A stretch of DNA of 64,000 bases from Brachionus rotundiformis (GCA_016802295.1 JAESIW010000109.1:730426-794425), one strand, 5' to 3'; counted from the first letter of the stretch, positions 9,779 to 21,326 are shown. Program-made: numbers and translations. Notes: generated by a model from the letters alone, not told the origin.

Positions 9779-10891
9779 ATGATTCAAAAGTTTATATTTT
9801 TGTTGTCTTTTTTAATATTAATTATTTTAATTGTCATTTTAAATGATAATTATCTAAATATAAATTTTAAATCTAATCAAAAAATCAAACAAAAGACTGC
9901 CAAAAATGCAACATTACCAACAATATTTTGTTTGATCAAAACTCATCCAAATAATATACAAATAAATAAAACTCTTACTGTTTATAATGTTTGGGGTCGA
10001 AAATGTGACAATTATCGCTTTGTAACCCTCATACCAGAAAAGTTGATTCCAAAGAATATCAATACCAAAGAAACATTTGAAGTTTTTGACAAGTTTTTCA
10101 TGATACAACCAAAAAGCCTTACAACCGAGGATCATGATAAATTGACCCTTAAAGTCTATTATGCAATGTTGTATGTTTATGAAAATTTTCCAAGCTATGA
10201 CTGGTATTATATTGTAGATGATGATGCCTATGCCAATATAGAAAACTTAAAGGAATATCTTAGCGACAAAGATCCCAGTGAGGCAATTACATATGGCTAC
10301 ATAATTAAACTATTTGTTTCGAATGGTTACCATTCAGGAGGACCAGGATATGTCTTGAGTAGTGAAGCGTTCCGAAGAGTGGGCTCAGCTCTCAAGGCCA
10401 ACATTAAAAATTGTCCCAATTCAGGAATAGATGACGTTGATGTGAATAAATGTGTCCGTAAGTACCATGGTAAAATTGGTGTATCATGTGATGAAAAGAA
10501 CAGAGATCGCTTTTTGGTAATGCATATTAAGAAGCATTTAACGGGAGACTTTCCTTCTTGGATGAAAAATCATGGTGGATGCAAGGCTTTAAAAGTAATT
10601 AACTTGTTTATCCTCTTCATTTTAATTTAAATTATTTTTATCTATCTTTTAAAGGGTAGAGACTGTTGTGCAGACTCACCACTTGCTTTTCACTATATGA
10701 GTCCAGAAGAAATGGTACGAATGGATAAAGCAATGGAAATTCACAAAGGCCTATTAAAATGGTTTGGCGATAGAAAAATTTCAAATGTTAAGAATCGTTT
10801 CCAAGACTTGGCCAGAATTTATCTAATGCTTGAAGATATTGAGCTGAACAAAGCTGAATATCAACAGTACATGAATATATCTACTTATTAG
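9779..10891 (+). CDS. Core-1 beta-1,3-galactosyltransferase-like (GT31), copy 1
   Basis: Two exons, 9779-10594 and 10655-10891, split by a 60-bp phase-0 intron (gtaatt...aaag); the product is 350 residues. Reading through the donor gives an artificial stop at 10630. Residues 5-21 are a type II membrane anchor. The GT31 domain shows FCLIKTHP, VWGRKCDNYRFVT, YYIVDDDAYANIENL (Asp triad at 147-149, binding Mn/UDP-Gal), HSGGPGYVLS and SGIDDVDVNKC. Exon 2 supplies GRDCCADSPLAFHY, the conserved C-terminal Cys pair and FHY. The family makes the T antigen, Gal-beta1,3-GalNAc-Ser/Thr, in the Golgi; human C1GALT1 has 363 residues. A near-identical gene lies 8 kb downstream. Substrate is inferred from family. 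Intact. Confidence 0.85.
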
Positions 10892-11095
10892 CTGATAATA
10901 CAAAAAAGAAATTGTTTGTTTCTGGAGATATATTTTATTTTATGAAATTATTTTTAAATCGAATTTATAATTTTGTATTTATTAAATGATGATCATTAGT
11001 TTATATTTAATGTTTAAATTTGAAAACATATTTGTTTAATATTTTAAAGTAATGGATAAAATAATAATGATATCAACATTAAAGCCTCTTAAAGT

Positions 11096-11140
11096 GAATA
11101 TATCTACTTAATAGCCGATAATTAAAAAAAAAGAAATAAG
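11096..11140 (+). pseudogene. Second small copy of the C1GALT1 stop-codon region
   Basis: About 45 bp repeat 10873-10915 (the last codons NIST-Y, stop and following A-rich sequence) with a few substitutions. They directly follow the block that was duplicated to 5686-6050. This is a short tandem duplication tail with no coding value. Confidence 0.6.
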
Positions 11141-11750
11141 CTCGCTCTCGAGATGTTTTACTTTGTCTTTGTTTTTTCAACTTTTAATAAAAATTCAATT
11201 TATTATTTCATACTTTTTGTATGATACATTTATATTTATTGTTTGAATTTGTTACTGGAAGTATAATAAGAAATTTTTAAATAGCCTATTGCAGCAATAG
11301 ATTTAATATAACTATAATGTCCTTTAAAAAAGAAAAGATTGTCTTTCGCTTCTTATATATTGAATTTACATTTGTGTATCGTTACAAATGTTAAATACGA
11401 GTTTCTTTTTTAATTAATTTGAAGCTTAATGTAATTTTTCTTTTCTCGATAATTAATTTTAGTTTCTTGACATCAATCACCACGCTAATTTGCTTTATTT
11501 ATTAGGCTATATGATAAAATAGCAGAGCATAAAATAGGTAATCTGTAAATTAATGTCAAATGATTCTAAGTCAAAATATTTTGCAGTCAAAAAATATTTT
11601 AAGAAAATAATGCTGAATAGATTTATTGCTAATTTAGAAAATAAGAAAATAGTGTCAAAAAATTTAATGATTAAGTAATCTACTGATAATTAAAAAAGTG
11701 ACAAAAAAAAATTAAATATAAGAAAAAAAAACAAATAAGAAATTCTAGAG
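11141..11750. other. AT-rich intergenic
   Basis: No gene or clear repeat seen. Confidence 0.4.
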
Positions 11751-11781
11751 ATCTCGCCGTATTTTTTTGGAAACTCATATG

Positions 11782-12080
11782 CTAATTGAACTTCCACTTT
11801 TTCAGAAAATTTTTTGCGTAAGTTAACATTGCGGCGTCTCGATCTTTTTCCGATATACGTTTTCTTGATTCGCTCCCGCTGGATCTCCACATGCGTTTTA
11901 CTTCAACATCCATATCCTTGGAGGTAATAGCAGCTGTGTATTCATCAATTGTTTTCCAATCATGAATGGTTACAAGTTGAGCATGCACAAACTCTTGATC
12001 ATCGTTTTTACATTCTTCTAAGTTTGATGGTTCAATGGTTGTGTCTTCATCGTGTTCAATTTCTCCTTCAGAATCGAACT
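11782..12080 (-). pseudogene. Coding remnant of unknown, probably mobile-element, origin
   Basis: In the minus strand an acidic stretch (FDSEGEIEHDEDTTIEPSN, 12080 side) leads into HAQLVTIHDWKTIDEYTAAI and SEKDRDAAMLTYAKNFLKKW, ending at a stop near 11782. Codon variety exceeds that of the surroundings, so this was once coding. No start or splice sites are evident. It abuts the LTR-retrotransposon leader head-to-head. Family not recognised. Confidence 0.3.
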
Positions 12081-12215
12081 AATACTCGTATTGATACTGA
12101 ATTAAGTGACATAGTGCCAGAGAATAGTCACCAATGCTGTTTGAATTAATAATATAGTTAAATATTAAGTTCTTTTGTCAGGTTATTAACTAGAATCCTA
12201 GAGTTAGTTTAAATG

Positions 12216-12477
12216 ATCTACTAAGGCTCCTATAGAGCTGGTAGATACGCTGTGCCTCCGCGTAATGGACCACGAAAAGCTACTTTCCTGAAGAGAGATC
12301 GTCAGGCGTACCTAGGAAACGGGAGACGGTGTGTAATACCTCAATCTTCGAGATTGACCTGCAGCCGTAGTACATAGATCAACGCAGAATTCTGTGACTG
12401 AATTCGACGCGGTTTGAGGATTGCTGATTCTGTGAATCAGGAACCTCAGTGATGAGGACATCACTTGTTAACAAGTG
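12216..12477 (+). other. String of perfect hairpins in the retrotransposon leader/LTR
   Basis: At least seven short stem-loops lie in 262 bp: ATCTAC...GTAGAT (12216-12246, enclosing GCTC/GAGC), CCTGA...TCAGG (12287-12306), CAATCT-TCG-AGATTG (12342-12356), GAATTC...GAATTC (12387-12405), CTGATTC-TGT-GAATCAG (12424-12440), CCTCA-GTGA-TGAGG (12444-12457) and the 16-nt palindrome CACTTGTTAACAAGTG (12462-12477). GC content is clearly above the flanks. This is probably a folded retroelement RNA leader (packaging or dimerisation); that role is inferred. Confidence 0.6.
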
Positions 12478-12861
12478 GGAGTGTGTTTAAGGGCTGATTT
12501 ACTTTTGTTTTGACTAAGAAGTTTTAAAAAGACCAAAATTTGTATCTCAATCTTGGAAATGTATTGACCTAAGTGCTTTCAGTAAAATATTTAAAAATAG
12601 CCCTTAATTAAACAATAAAAAAATCCGGTTTCTAAAAATATATTGTTATAGATTTACTTAGTTAAATCAGTTGTTAAGCATTACTCTACTTGTTTGATAA
12701 ATATGTTATAATATATTTACTGGTATAAGTAGACAATTCTAATTAGTAGCAACTAACTAAATATGAAAAAAACCTGTACGAATTGGAGATAGTATTTAAG
12801 AAAAAGGATTTTTCTTATTTAGAGAGTCATTCTAGTTTTATAAATAAAAACAAATCAAGTA

Positions 12862-13917
12862 ATGCAATCTTTTCTTAATACAATGAATGCGAATAAGAAA
12901 ACCACCCTACAACAACTTGGCGCTGCGACTAAAGGAACCGCGGAGAGAGAAATAAGTGAAAGTGGGAACAAATTAAGAGGACCTGGTAGACCAAAGAAGA
13001 TGGCAAGAAGAGAGGAAGTCTGCGAGAAGGATGTGAATATGGAAGAAACCATTGTGACTACTCGCCCATTAAACATTAGCATTCGGCTATGTAAGACAGG
13101 GCTTTAAGATTGAGCCTATAATTGATCAATGGCTGGCTGAATTCAAAACAAAAACACTCAGAGTTGGTGAAAAATATAAGATAGAGCTATTTAAAGCTTA
13201 TATGGGATCGAGGGCACGTGAATGTATGGAAGGTCTTACTGAACAAGATACAGACAATTTTGATAAATTAAGCTTCGAGATGAGAAAAATCTTTTGTAAG
13301 ATAAATCCTGAACATTATCTATGGAATTAACTAAGCTTAAACGTTGCTCCTCCGAGTCTTTAGTTTTCTTCAGCTTGAAAATAGCTCAAATGGTTAAGAA
13401 AGCTTATCCTATGATTATTGATCCAGTCGTGTTAGATAAATTGAAATTAGAAAACTTTCTAAGAGGATTGTCAAATGATTTAGCTGCAATGGTTCGTGTA
13501 AGAAAACCAACCAATTTGCAAGAAGGATTACGTTTCGCTGAGGTATGTGAAGTTGATAAAGTAACTAAAAAGAAGGAACATCTGTTAGTCAATGATATAA
13601 AGTCGAAAGAGCCTGACTCTGAATCAAGTGACAAGCAAAATCCATCAACTTCAAAAGCTGATGCTAAAAAGATGACAAATAATGATTCGAAAAGAAATTC
13701 AGAAAACAGCTCACCCACTTTATATCATAAACTAAACAAGCAGGTAAACCAAGTCAAGCAACACTATTCAAATTTGATGAGTGAGATCAAAACATGGAAG
13801 AATACACGCAATAATACCAGTCGTTATGACCGCTACAATTTGCGACCGAACAACAAGCGTTTTAAGAAGAATTTCAATGGAAATAATAGGAAAACTACTC
13901 CAGTGGAAAACAAATGA
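12862..13917 (+). pseudogene. Retrotransposon gag, frameshifted
   Basis: Three segments in different frames. The first (12862-13107) starts at an ATG and has a basic GRPKKMARREE patch. The second (about 13109-13328) gives IEPIIDQWLAEFKTKTLRVG and KAYMGSRARECMEGL, a gag capsid-like string. The third (13321-13917) gives FLRGLSNDLAAMVRVRKPTN and LQEGLRFAEVCE, the typical end of a gag capsid domain, then a Ser/Lys/Asn-rich tail ending RRIS/NNRKTTP-type basic sequence. No zinc knuckle is seen. At least two frameshifts separate the parts, so the gene is dead. Confidence 0.65.
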
Positions 13918-14173
13918 TCTGGTGCCTGCTCAAGATCAGAGTAAGTTGACTCCTGCTTCTCCGAATGAGACAAGTTGGCCATCTAAGACTTTATTACCCT
14001 GACAAAGTTAAATCTGGCAATTCACCTCTAAATAAAGTTACGATAGCTGCTAACCAGTTTCAAATTTAATAAATAGTTTAGAAATCTGTAAGAAGCTTTT
14101 CTTTGACCCAGTTTTATTTCACAATCCATTCAGTCTAATAAGAGCCGGTTCATTAAAAGAAAATGAAATAAAC

Positions 14174-14600
14174 ATGCTCAAATCCATCTCTTTAGACTTC
14201 AATAATAGTAATTTAATTCAAATAACAGCTAAGGTCTTTAGTTTCGAAATATCGAATGTTTTAGACTCAGGAGCCAGTAGAAGTATGATTAATAAGTCAT
14301 GTTTGGATAAGGTTTTAGAACGTGCGGATAAAAAATGTATTAAATTTTGTAAAATAAAGAGCCCTTTAAAAATTAAATTGAGCGACACTTCATTTATATA
14401 GTGTAAAGTGAAAGTAAATTTGGTAATTGAAATTGAGGCTGACTTTTATCCATTAGATTTATTAGTGTTAGAAAGTTTGCCACATGAAGTTCTTATGGAA
14501 TAGACTTTATTTTACTATATGATGTGCTAATACGACCTGCTTCTAAGAAAATTTTAATTGACCCAGACCAAGTTGCTAATAGCAGATGGGAAATTCCACA
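14174..14600 (+). pseudogene. Retrotransposon aspartic protease fragment
   Basis: An ATG-led frame of 75 codons contains FEISNVLDSGASRSMINKSC, with the retropepsin active-site DSGA. It stops at TAG (14399-14401), but the same frame continues beyond with CKVKVNLVIEIEADFYPLDL and later LYDVLIRPASKKI, still protease-like. The stop inside the domain and the lack of RT show decay. Confidence 0.7.
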
Positions 14601-14913
14601 AAAAAATTTTAAAAATTTTGAATTCAAATATTAAAATTTTTGAATTAGTTAAACTATTAATATAAATTATTTTGTACAATTATTAAAATTAAAAATATTA
14701 ATTAATATGTAAAAATGGCCAAAGTATGCTCACGGCACATTTCAATCCAAAATTTCTTAGCTAAAATCAACATTAGAAATTTATGAAATTTTCGGTCGTA
14801 GCTTATATAAAAGCACAATTCCGATTGATAAAACAATTCAAAGTCTTTTAAAACTTTTAATAGGAAAAAGCCTAAAGAACCCGTTCTGGTGTTACCATTT
14901 CATTAGAAAATAA

Positions 14914-15615
14914 GGCAAAGTAAAAATTTTGCTCATTTTCATTTTTTTCAATCTTGCTCAGAATTAAAATATTAAATTTGAAAAATTGCAAGATGCAATT
15001 CTTGTTTAAGATATTTTATTTTAAAAATTAAAAATGTTAATTTAGTAGAATTTTATTTTAAAAAAACTAATTTAATTTAAAAAAACATTTTTTTTCCCTT
15101 TTTAATTTATGACCGTTGATTAATATTTTTCCAATTAAATAATTATTTGTTAAATTACTTTTAGCATTTTTGATAATTTTAAATAATTAAATTGCCTCTA
15201 TAAGATACAAGAGTCACCACTTTTTATTGTTTATCAAGTATATAAAATGTATAATGTATATATAATGGTGGAAATGAATTATATTTAGTAATTGAATCAA
15301 AGAATAAAAGGCCTTGGTCGAGAGTGAAAAAGAATTGAGCGCAAGCATGAGGATGATAGTTAAAAAAAAAAACGAGTGATTATAAACCAAGCTCAATTTG
15401 GAACTGATGAGTTAAATTCAAATACTTAAATAAATTACTTGACTCATTGATCAAAAATTAAAAGTTTTTTTAAAAAAAAGTTTTACTAAATTAACATTTT
15501 TAATTTATAAAATAAAATTTTCAAACAAGAATTGCATGTTGCAATTTTTCAAATTTAATTTTTAATTTTGGGCAAGATTGAAAAAAATGAAAATGAGCAA
15601 AATTTTTACTTTGCC
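14914..15615. mobile_element. hAT-type MITE/foldback element, 702 bp, with 8-bp TSD
   Basis: Long terminal inverted repeats begin GGCAAAGTAAAAATTTTG on the left and end with its reverse complement at 15615. About 165 bp at each end pair with modest divergence (14914-15078 with 15450-15615). The flanks carry the same 8 bases, GAAAATAA, at 14906-14913 and 15616-15623. The internal ~370 bp has no coding frame. An 8-bp duplication and no transposase mark a non-autonomous hAT-type element. The element at 17755 has related ends. Confidence 0.8.
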
Positions 15616-16499
15616 GAAAATAAAACGTCTCCTAAAAGATTTTAGCAAACGAAAAGTCAGTTAAAATTAGAATATTTCGGTCGGTCCTGTAGTTACTTTT
15701 CAAATTAAAACTCAAATAAATTGTTCTCTATCAGAAAAAATTTAATTATTAATTTTCAGGCTTATAAAAAGAGCAAAATGCCGCTATTGACTGAGTCACA
15801 AATAAAAAAAGGCTCTTTTTTGACGTAAAGCTCGCTAAACTGAAAATTAAAAAATGTCTTAGTTGTCAATTAACAATGTCAATCTCTATAAAATAATTAA
15901 CTTAACCAAAAAAACGATTTTTCTTCTATTTGTAGTTTATAAGATAACTGAAATGTTTTCACCAGCTTTTTTGTAATTCATAGATTGAAAAATTTTGTTT
16001 TCAAACCTTTTGAGCGAAATAATATTAATTATACAGGAACAAGTTATTAAGTATCTTATTTATCAGGGAAGAGCTGGCTGAAAGCTCTGTAGAACCAATA
16101 AGAGCAAGACTTTGCTTCATCAAGAAATTGAAGACAGTTGAGACTTTTGTCGACAACTGGTCTTTTATTTCTAATAAACTTATAACCTTTTATTAAGAAA
16201 AATAATGATCTTTAAAAATAAAAGAATTTTGTTTAAAATTAAGAAATGATCCTTTTAGGAACTTGAAAAAAAAAAAGATATTCTAAAATGATAAGTTTTT
16301 ATTTTTGATCCAACTAAAGATTTTTTATGAATTTTTTAAGAAAAAAAAAGTACCGTTCTTGGCATTCAAAAATAGAGTCAATGATAAATGAAAATTTGGT
16401 AAAAATTTAATTCTTAATAAAATATTTTTTATCTTCAAAACAGCAGTGAATGAACTTGAAAATCTATTTTTACGTAAATTACTAGTTTTTGATTTACCA

Positions 16500-17080
16500 A
16501 GTCGAAAGACCTTATGAGTAAAATATTGCCTGAAGTTTCGGATAATTTAACAATTCGTTTAATAGAAAAATTAAAACACGGTCAATCAATGTGTTTAATC
16601 GTCTATCCTTGATCAAATTTATCTAATCAGAATTATCTTTCTTTAGCATTATCTGTAATTTTTAAGGATTTTAGCAAAGAAATTCGAGCTCTTCAAATGT
16701 TCAATCGTTAAAAGATTGCATTGAACAAATAATAAACAAGTACGAATTTGATACGAGAAAAATATGTGGTATTGTTTGTTTTGAAGGTTCCTCCTTAGTT
16801 AGACTTTTTGAGTAGAATCAAAATTGAAGATTGGGATGATTGGAATAATGATTTTAAAGACGATCAAAATGATCCGGACGACGTTCAAGAAAACGATGAT
16901 GGATGAAGATGAAGACGATGAAATGATTAAAGCAAAGAAAGTGAAAGCAAAGATCCTGATGAAAATCAGACTGATAATTCAATAAAAATTTTGTCTATTC
17001 AACTTGAAACAAATTCAGTTCCAAGGTTTTCATGCATGGCACATAAATTAAATCTGGTAGTAAGATATGCAACTGAAAAT
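16500..17080 (+). pseudogene. Decayed hAT transposase
   Basis: Frame fragments with stops and shifts read LKDCIEQIINKYEFDTRKI, CGIVCFEGSSLVRLF, an acidic Asp/Glu-rich stretch (16840-16960) and FSCMAHKLNLVVRYATEN. The last matches the hAT C-x2-H motif before the insertion domain. Upstream, around 15740-15800, short stretches resemble a BED zinc finger but are too damaged to place. No intact frame remains. It may have been the source of transposase for the nearby MITEs (inference). Confidence 0.55.
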
Positions 17081-17746
17081 TGCATCTTATTTTTTTTACT
17101 TTTAAAAACAACATATTCTTCAAATTCAAAAATTTTAATATTAATTTCTACAAAATTTCCAAATTAATTTGAAAAAAATTTTGGATTTCAAAAATTAAAA
17201 TTTAAACTTGGACCATCAATCTTACAAATTTGGATACTATAATTTTTTTCTCATTCTAATTTAATATTATATTTTATAAGTTTTACAAGAATACTTTATG
17301 TAACAATCATAGTTAATCAAAAAAATATATTTGAATCTAAATTTATATTTATCATTCAACTCAAATAAATAAATTATATCTGAACAAAAAAATCAACAAT
17401 TTTTAACAACACCGGATAATTGATATAGCTATTTACTAATCCATTAACTATGAAGGTTTAGTTGAGTTTTTCATTCAGCTAATTTGACCTAATCTGAACA
17501 GAAAAAATCTAAAGCTTACAAAATTTATAAACTAAAATTTAAATTGACAATGAGCACAAAAAAGCTTAGAAAGGAAAGCAAATATTATTTCAAATTAAAA
17601 ATTAATATAATGAATTAAAAGCTTAATATTCTTATTTGTATTGTTTTTAAATGATATCAATTAATAAAAAGCAAATTAATTATTTATTTAGTTGAGTAAA
17701 AACAATTCAGTTAAGTAAAACTTAGACTATTCTTACATCAAATCAC
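17081..17746. other. AT-rich intergenic
   Basis: No gene, RNA or defined repeat seen. Confidence 0.4.
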
Positions 17747-17754
17747 TTATTCAA

Positions 17755-17986
17755 TAGCAAAGTAAAATTCTTGATGAAATTTCAAGCGCTCAAGTTTGCT
17801 CAAACATTTTAAATGCGCAATTAAATTTCATCGCGGATTTTTTATTTTTTTAACATTTCAAAGCTTTATTTTAAAATTTTTGAAAAACGATTGTAATTTC
17901 TAAAAATGCAATGAAATTTAATTGCGCATATAAAAATGTATGAGCAAGATTGAGTGCTTAAAATTTCATCAAAAATTTTACTTCGC
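17755..17986. mobile_element. hAT-type MITE, 232 bp, with 8-bp TSD TTATTCAA
   Basis: Inverted ends of about 80 bp: the left starts TAGCAAAGTAAAATTCTTGA, the right reads out as the complement of GCGAAGTAAAATTTTTGATG. Shared inner strings include GAAATTTCAAGC/GAAATTTTAAGC and TGCGCAATTAAATTTCAT. The 8-mer TTATTCAA lies at 17747-17754 and 17987-17994. No coding capacity. The ends resemble those of the 702-bp element at 14914, so both may be mobilised by one hAT transposase. Confidence 0.78.
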
Positions 17987-18376
17987 TTATTCAAGGTATT
18001 TGAAATATCTTCGAAATACTTGTTGGGATCTCTTTTAAATAGAAAAAATAGTGTTTTAAAAAAATTCGGTCTTTTGATCTTAAAATAAAATATTAAAGGA
18101 GTATTTAAGTAATAACATGAGAGAACTTTATTAAGTCATAAGTAATATAGCACTTTTATTTGGTAGTACTATTAAAATTATTTATTGAACAATTTAAATA
18201 TATTTAATTTTTTTTTTATTAGATAATTGATTTTTATTTTAAATATTTTTATTTAGTATATTGAAAAAAAATAAACTGAAATTTAATCTTTTTAAATATA
18301 GCGAATAATAAATATTTGTAAATTAAAAAATCATCAATCAAATATTATTAAATGATTAATCAAAAAGATATAAATT

Positions 18377-19489
18377 ATGATTCGAGAGTTTAGACCTTTT
18401 TTGGCTATTTTGATTTTAATTATTTTGATTGTTATTTTAAATGATAATTATCTAAATATAAATTTTAAATCTAATCAAAAAATAAACCAAGAGAGTGACA
18501 GTAAAGCAATATTGCCAACAATATTTTGTTTGATCAAAACTCATCCTAAAAATATACAAATAAATAAAACTCTTACTGTTTATAATGTTTGGGGTCGAAA
18601 ATGTGACAATTATCGCTTTGTAACACTCATACCAGAAAAGTTGATTCCAAAGAATATCGATACCAAAGAAACATTTGAAGTTTTTGACAAGTTTTTCATG
18701 ATACAACCAAAAAGCCTTAAAACCGAAGATCATGATAAATTGACCCTTAAAGTCTACTATGCAATGTTGTATGTTTATGAAAATTTTCCAAGCTATGACT
18801 GGTATTATATTGTAGATGATGATGCCTATGCCAATATTGAAAACTTAAAGGAATATCTTAGCGACAAAGATCCCAATGAGGCAATTACATATGGCTATGT
18901 AATTAAACTATTTGTTTCGAATGGTTACCATTCAGGAGGACCAGGATATGTCTTGAGTAGTGAAGCGTTTCGAAGAGTGGGCTCAGCTCTTAAGGCCAAC
19001 ATTAATAATTGTCCCAATTCAGGAATAGATGACGTTGATGTGAATAAATGTGTCCGTAATTACAATGGTAAAATTGGTGTATCATGTGATGAAAAGAACA
19101 GAGATCGCTTTTTGGTAATGCATATTAAGAAGCATTTAACGGGAGACTTTCCTTCTTGGATGAAAAAACATGGTGGATGCAAGGCTTTAAAAGTAATTAA
19201 CTTGTTTATCCTCTTCATTTTAATTTAAATTATTTTTATCTATCTTTTAAAGGGTAGAGACTGTTGTGCAGACTCACCACTTGCTTTTCACTATATGAGT
19301 CCAGAAGAAATGGTACGAATGGATAAAGCAATGGAAATTCACAAAGGCCTATTAAAATGGTTTGGCGATAGAAAAATTTCAAATGTTAAGAATCGTTTCC
19401 AAGACTTGGCCAGAATTTATCTAATGCTTGAAGATATTGAGCTGGACAAAGCTGAATATCAACAGTACATGAATATATCTACTTATTAG
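18377..19489 (+). CDS. Core-1 beta-1,3-galactosyltransferase-like (GT31), copy 2
   Basis: Exons 18377-19192 and 19253-19489 with a 60-bp phase-0 intron of almost the same sequence as in copy 1; the product is 350 residues. The protein differs from copy 1 mainly in the first 45 residues (MIREFRPFLAILIL start; QESDSKAI in the stem) and at scattered sites after that. The catalytic YYIVDDDAYANIENL, HSGGPGYVLS and GRDCCADSPLAFHY are unchanged. Upstream flanks of the two copies are not alike, while the first ~30 bp after the stop are, so the duplication covered little more than the gene. Both copies appear functional. A Golgi O-glycan role is inferred from the family. Confidence 0.85.
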
Positions 19490-20960
19490 CGGATAAAAAA
19501 AATCTTTTACCTATAAAGATATATTTTATTTTATTAATTTATTCATAAATTAAAATATATTAGATTATATTTAAATAATTACTTATAATCAATCATATCT
19601 TTTTTAATTAGAAATTAAAATTGCTTTATAGCTTTTTCAACCTTATTTTCAAGTAAAAGGGTGTTCTCAATATAGGTGAGGCTATTGTTAATAATATTTA
19701 AAAGAATTAAAGATTCTCATTACATAATTGATCACTTTTTTAATATATTAAAACTTAACATGGAGTAAAAGTTATAAAGATAAGCTAAGCTAACTAAGTT
19801 ATAAAAAAAAATTAAAAAAATTTTTTTTCAACTAATCGATCATATTGGACTTGATGTACAATAACATTAAATTAATTTCCATAAAATTCTGTAATATATT
19901 ATCTAATTTTGATGTTAATTTCAAAAATTTAATTTTTTATTTGCTTTTATCATTAATAAATGGGCTCAATCATCCCTTTTTGGGTTTTGACCTTAGGTCT
20001 CTTTGATTCAGTTGAGATTAACAAAAAAAAAATTGATTTTTAGTTTATTTTTTAAAAAGTTTTTGTTTGTTTTTTATTTCCAAAATATTGGTAGGAAATA
20101 ATTTATTCAGAATTTAATATTTGAATTTCATTTATAAATTTAGTAAAAATTCAAAGAAAGTGATTTTTACATTTAAAATTTAATGATCGGTATTTTCAAA
20201 GAATTGAAAATTTATTTTTTAAATTTACACAACATGTAAAACGTGTTACATTAAAATTGCTTAAATTAAATTAAAAATTAATTCAAATATATTAAGAAAA
20301 ACCCTTTGAATTGAAATAATATTTTGAATTGTACATCAAGTCCAAGATGCCTTGATCTAGGCTTATTCATGTACTCTAACCCGAATTTCAAGTTTTGTTT
20401 CTTGCATTAATAAGCAAGGGTCTTAGGTATCTTAAAAATAAATCATTATATGCTGAGCTTTTAAAATTTGATGAATCAATGTTATATTCTGTCATCTATT
20501 GTTCATGGTTCATGGCACCTTTTATGAATCATTAACAAATTTTCATCAAAAATTTTTATTCTTTAAAAAGATATATCATTTAGAAGAGAATTAAAATTTG
20601 ACTGATCAAGAGCTGGCATCAAAAATATAAAACTTTATTTAAAAACGAATACCAAATTTATTTATTAAAATGCTGCTTAATGAATTTTTCTCAGAAAAGT
20701 TTAGTTATATATCTATACTTTAAATATAGAGACTCTTTACTTTATATGATATAAGTTAGTTAAAGTGGTTAATTGGAACGCATAAAAAGAAAGCGTGAAA
20801 CCTGATAACAGATTATGAGTTTGTTTGTTTTGTTTTATTTGTAAAAAAAAACAAAAATCATAATTATATTAAATAAGAGAGAGGTTAAATTTTTTGTCTT
20901 TGGTTAGAGGAAAAGAAAGATCATGAGAAAAAGATTTTTGTTAGAAGTTAAACCTGCAAA
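19490..20960. other. Mostly AT-rich intergenic with a possible TIR element
   Basis: Holds TTGGACTTGATGTACAAT near 19854 and its reverse complement near 20335-20352, about 500 bp apart, consistent with a small DNA element with ~20-bp TIRs. No target duplication could be assigned. Otherwise no gene seen. Confidence 0.4.
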
Positions 20961-20964
20961 AAAT

Positions 20965-21325
20965 CCTCAATAACTCCTCTACAATTACAACGAGATACAA
21001 CGAGATACAACGAGATTGAAAACCTAAATTGTATTCTTTTACTAATTGTACTACCATATCTACACTATTTTCTAAAGCATTCCTGACATAGCGCTCAGCT
21101 AGTTCATCTAGTCTGTGATCAATTTTATTGAGAGATAGTTGTGACCAACCCTCGTGGTGGAGGGTTTCTGAGGGGGTATCGAACTTTAGTTTTAGAATAC
21201 TTCTTATAGCAGAATTTTGAATAACTTGGAGCTTACGAACCAGGTTTTCCGATAGGGTATTTAAACAAGGAAAATAATAATCTAATATTGAACCTATAAG
21301 TGATTTATATTGTTGATAAAGTTTT
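20965..21325 (-). pseudogene. Jockey-like LINE, C-terminal end of ORF2
   Basis: Minus-strand frame: YQQYKSLIGSILDYYFPCLN, then LVRKLQVIQNSAIRSILKLK, TLHHEGWSQLSLNKIDHRLD and LAERYVRNALENSVDMVVQL. The LQ-IQN-AIR pattern is typical of the region after the RT domain in Jockey elements. There is no intact RT upstream. It could represent the 3' half that the LINE at 728-3400 lacks, but belonging to the same family is unproven. Confidence 0.6.
20987..21016. repeat. Three tandem copies of ACAACGAGAT
   Basis: Perfect 10-bp unit repeated three times at the 3' side of the minus-strand LINE remnant. Short tandem tails are common at LINE 3' ends. Confidence 0.8.
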
Positions 21326-21326
21326 A

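Larger units (their letters stand above)
12177..14620 (+). mobile_element. Decayed LTR retrotransposon: leader/LTR, gag, protease
   Basis: In order: a structured, relatively GC-rich leader or LTR part (12177-12500), an AT-rich spacer, a gag frame broken by shifts (12862-13917), and a retropepsin segment with a DSGA active site (14174-14600). No reverse transcriptase, integrase or second LTR follows; after 14600 the sequence is plain AT. LTR edges and primer-binding site could not be fixed. Gag followed by protease in a separate frame suits Ty3/gypsy-type elements, but without RT the clade is open. Confidence 0.65.

Noticed and set aside
12280..12330. Hammerhead ribozyme boxes (CTGAAGA ... GAAAC on plus; CTGACGA ... 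GAAA on minus)
   Set aside because: The core boxes are present, but stems I-III do not pair convincingly around them, so I list only the hairpin string.
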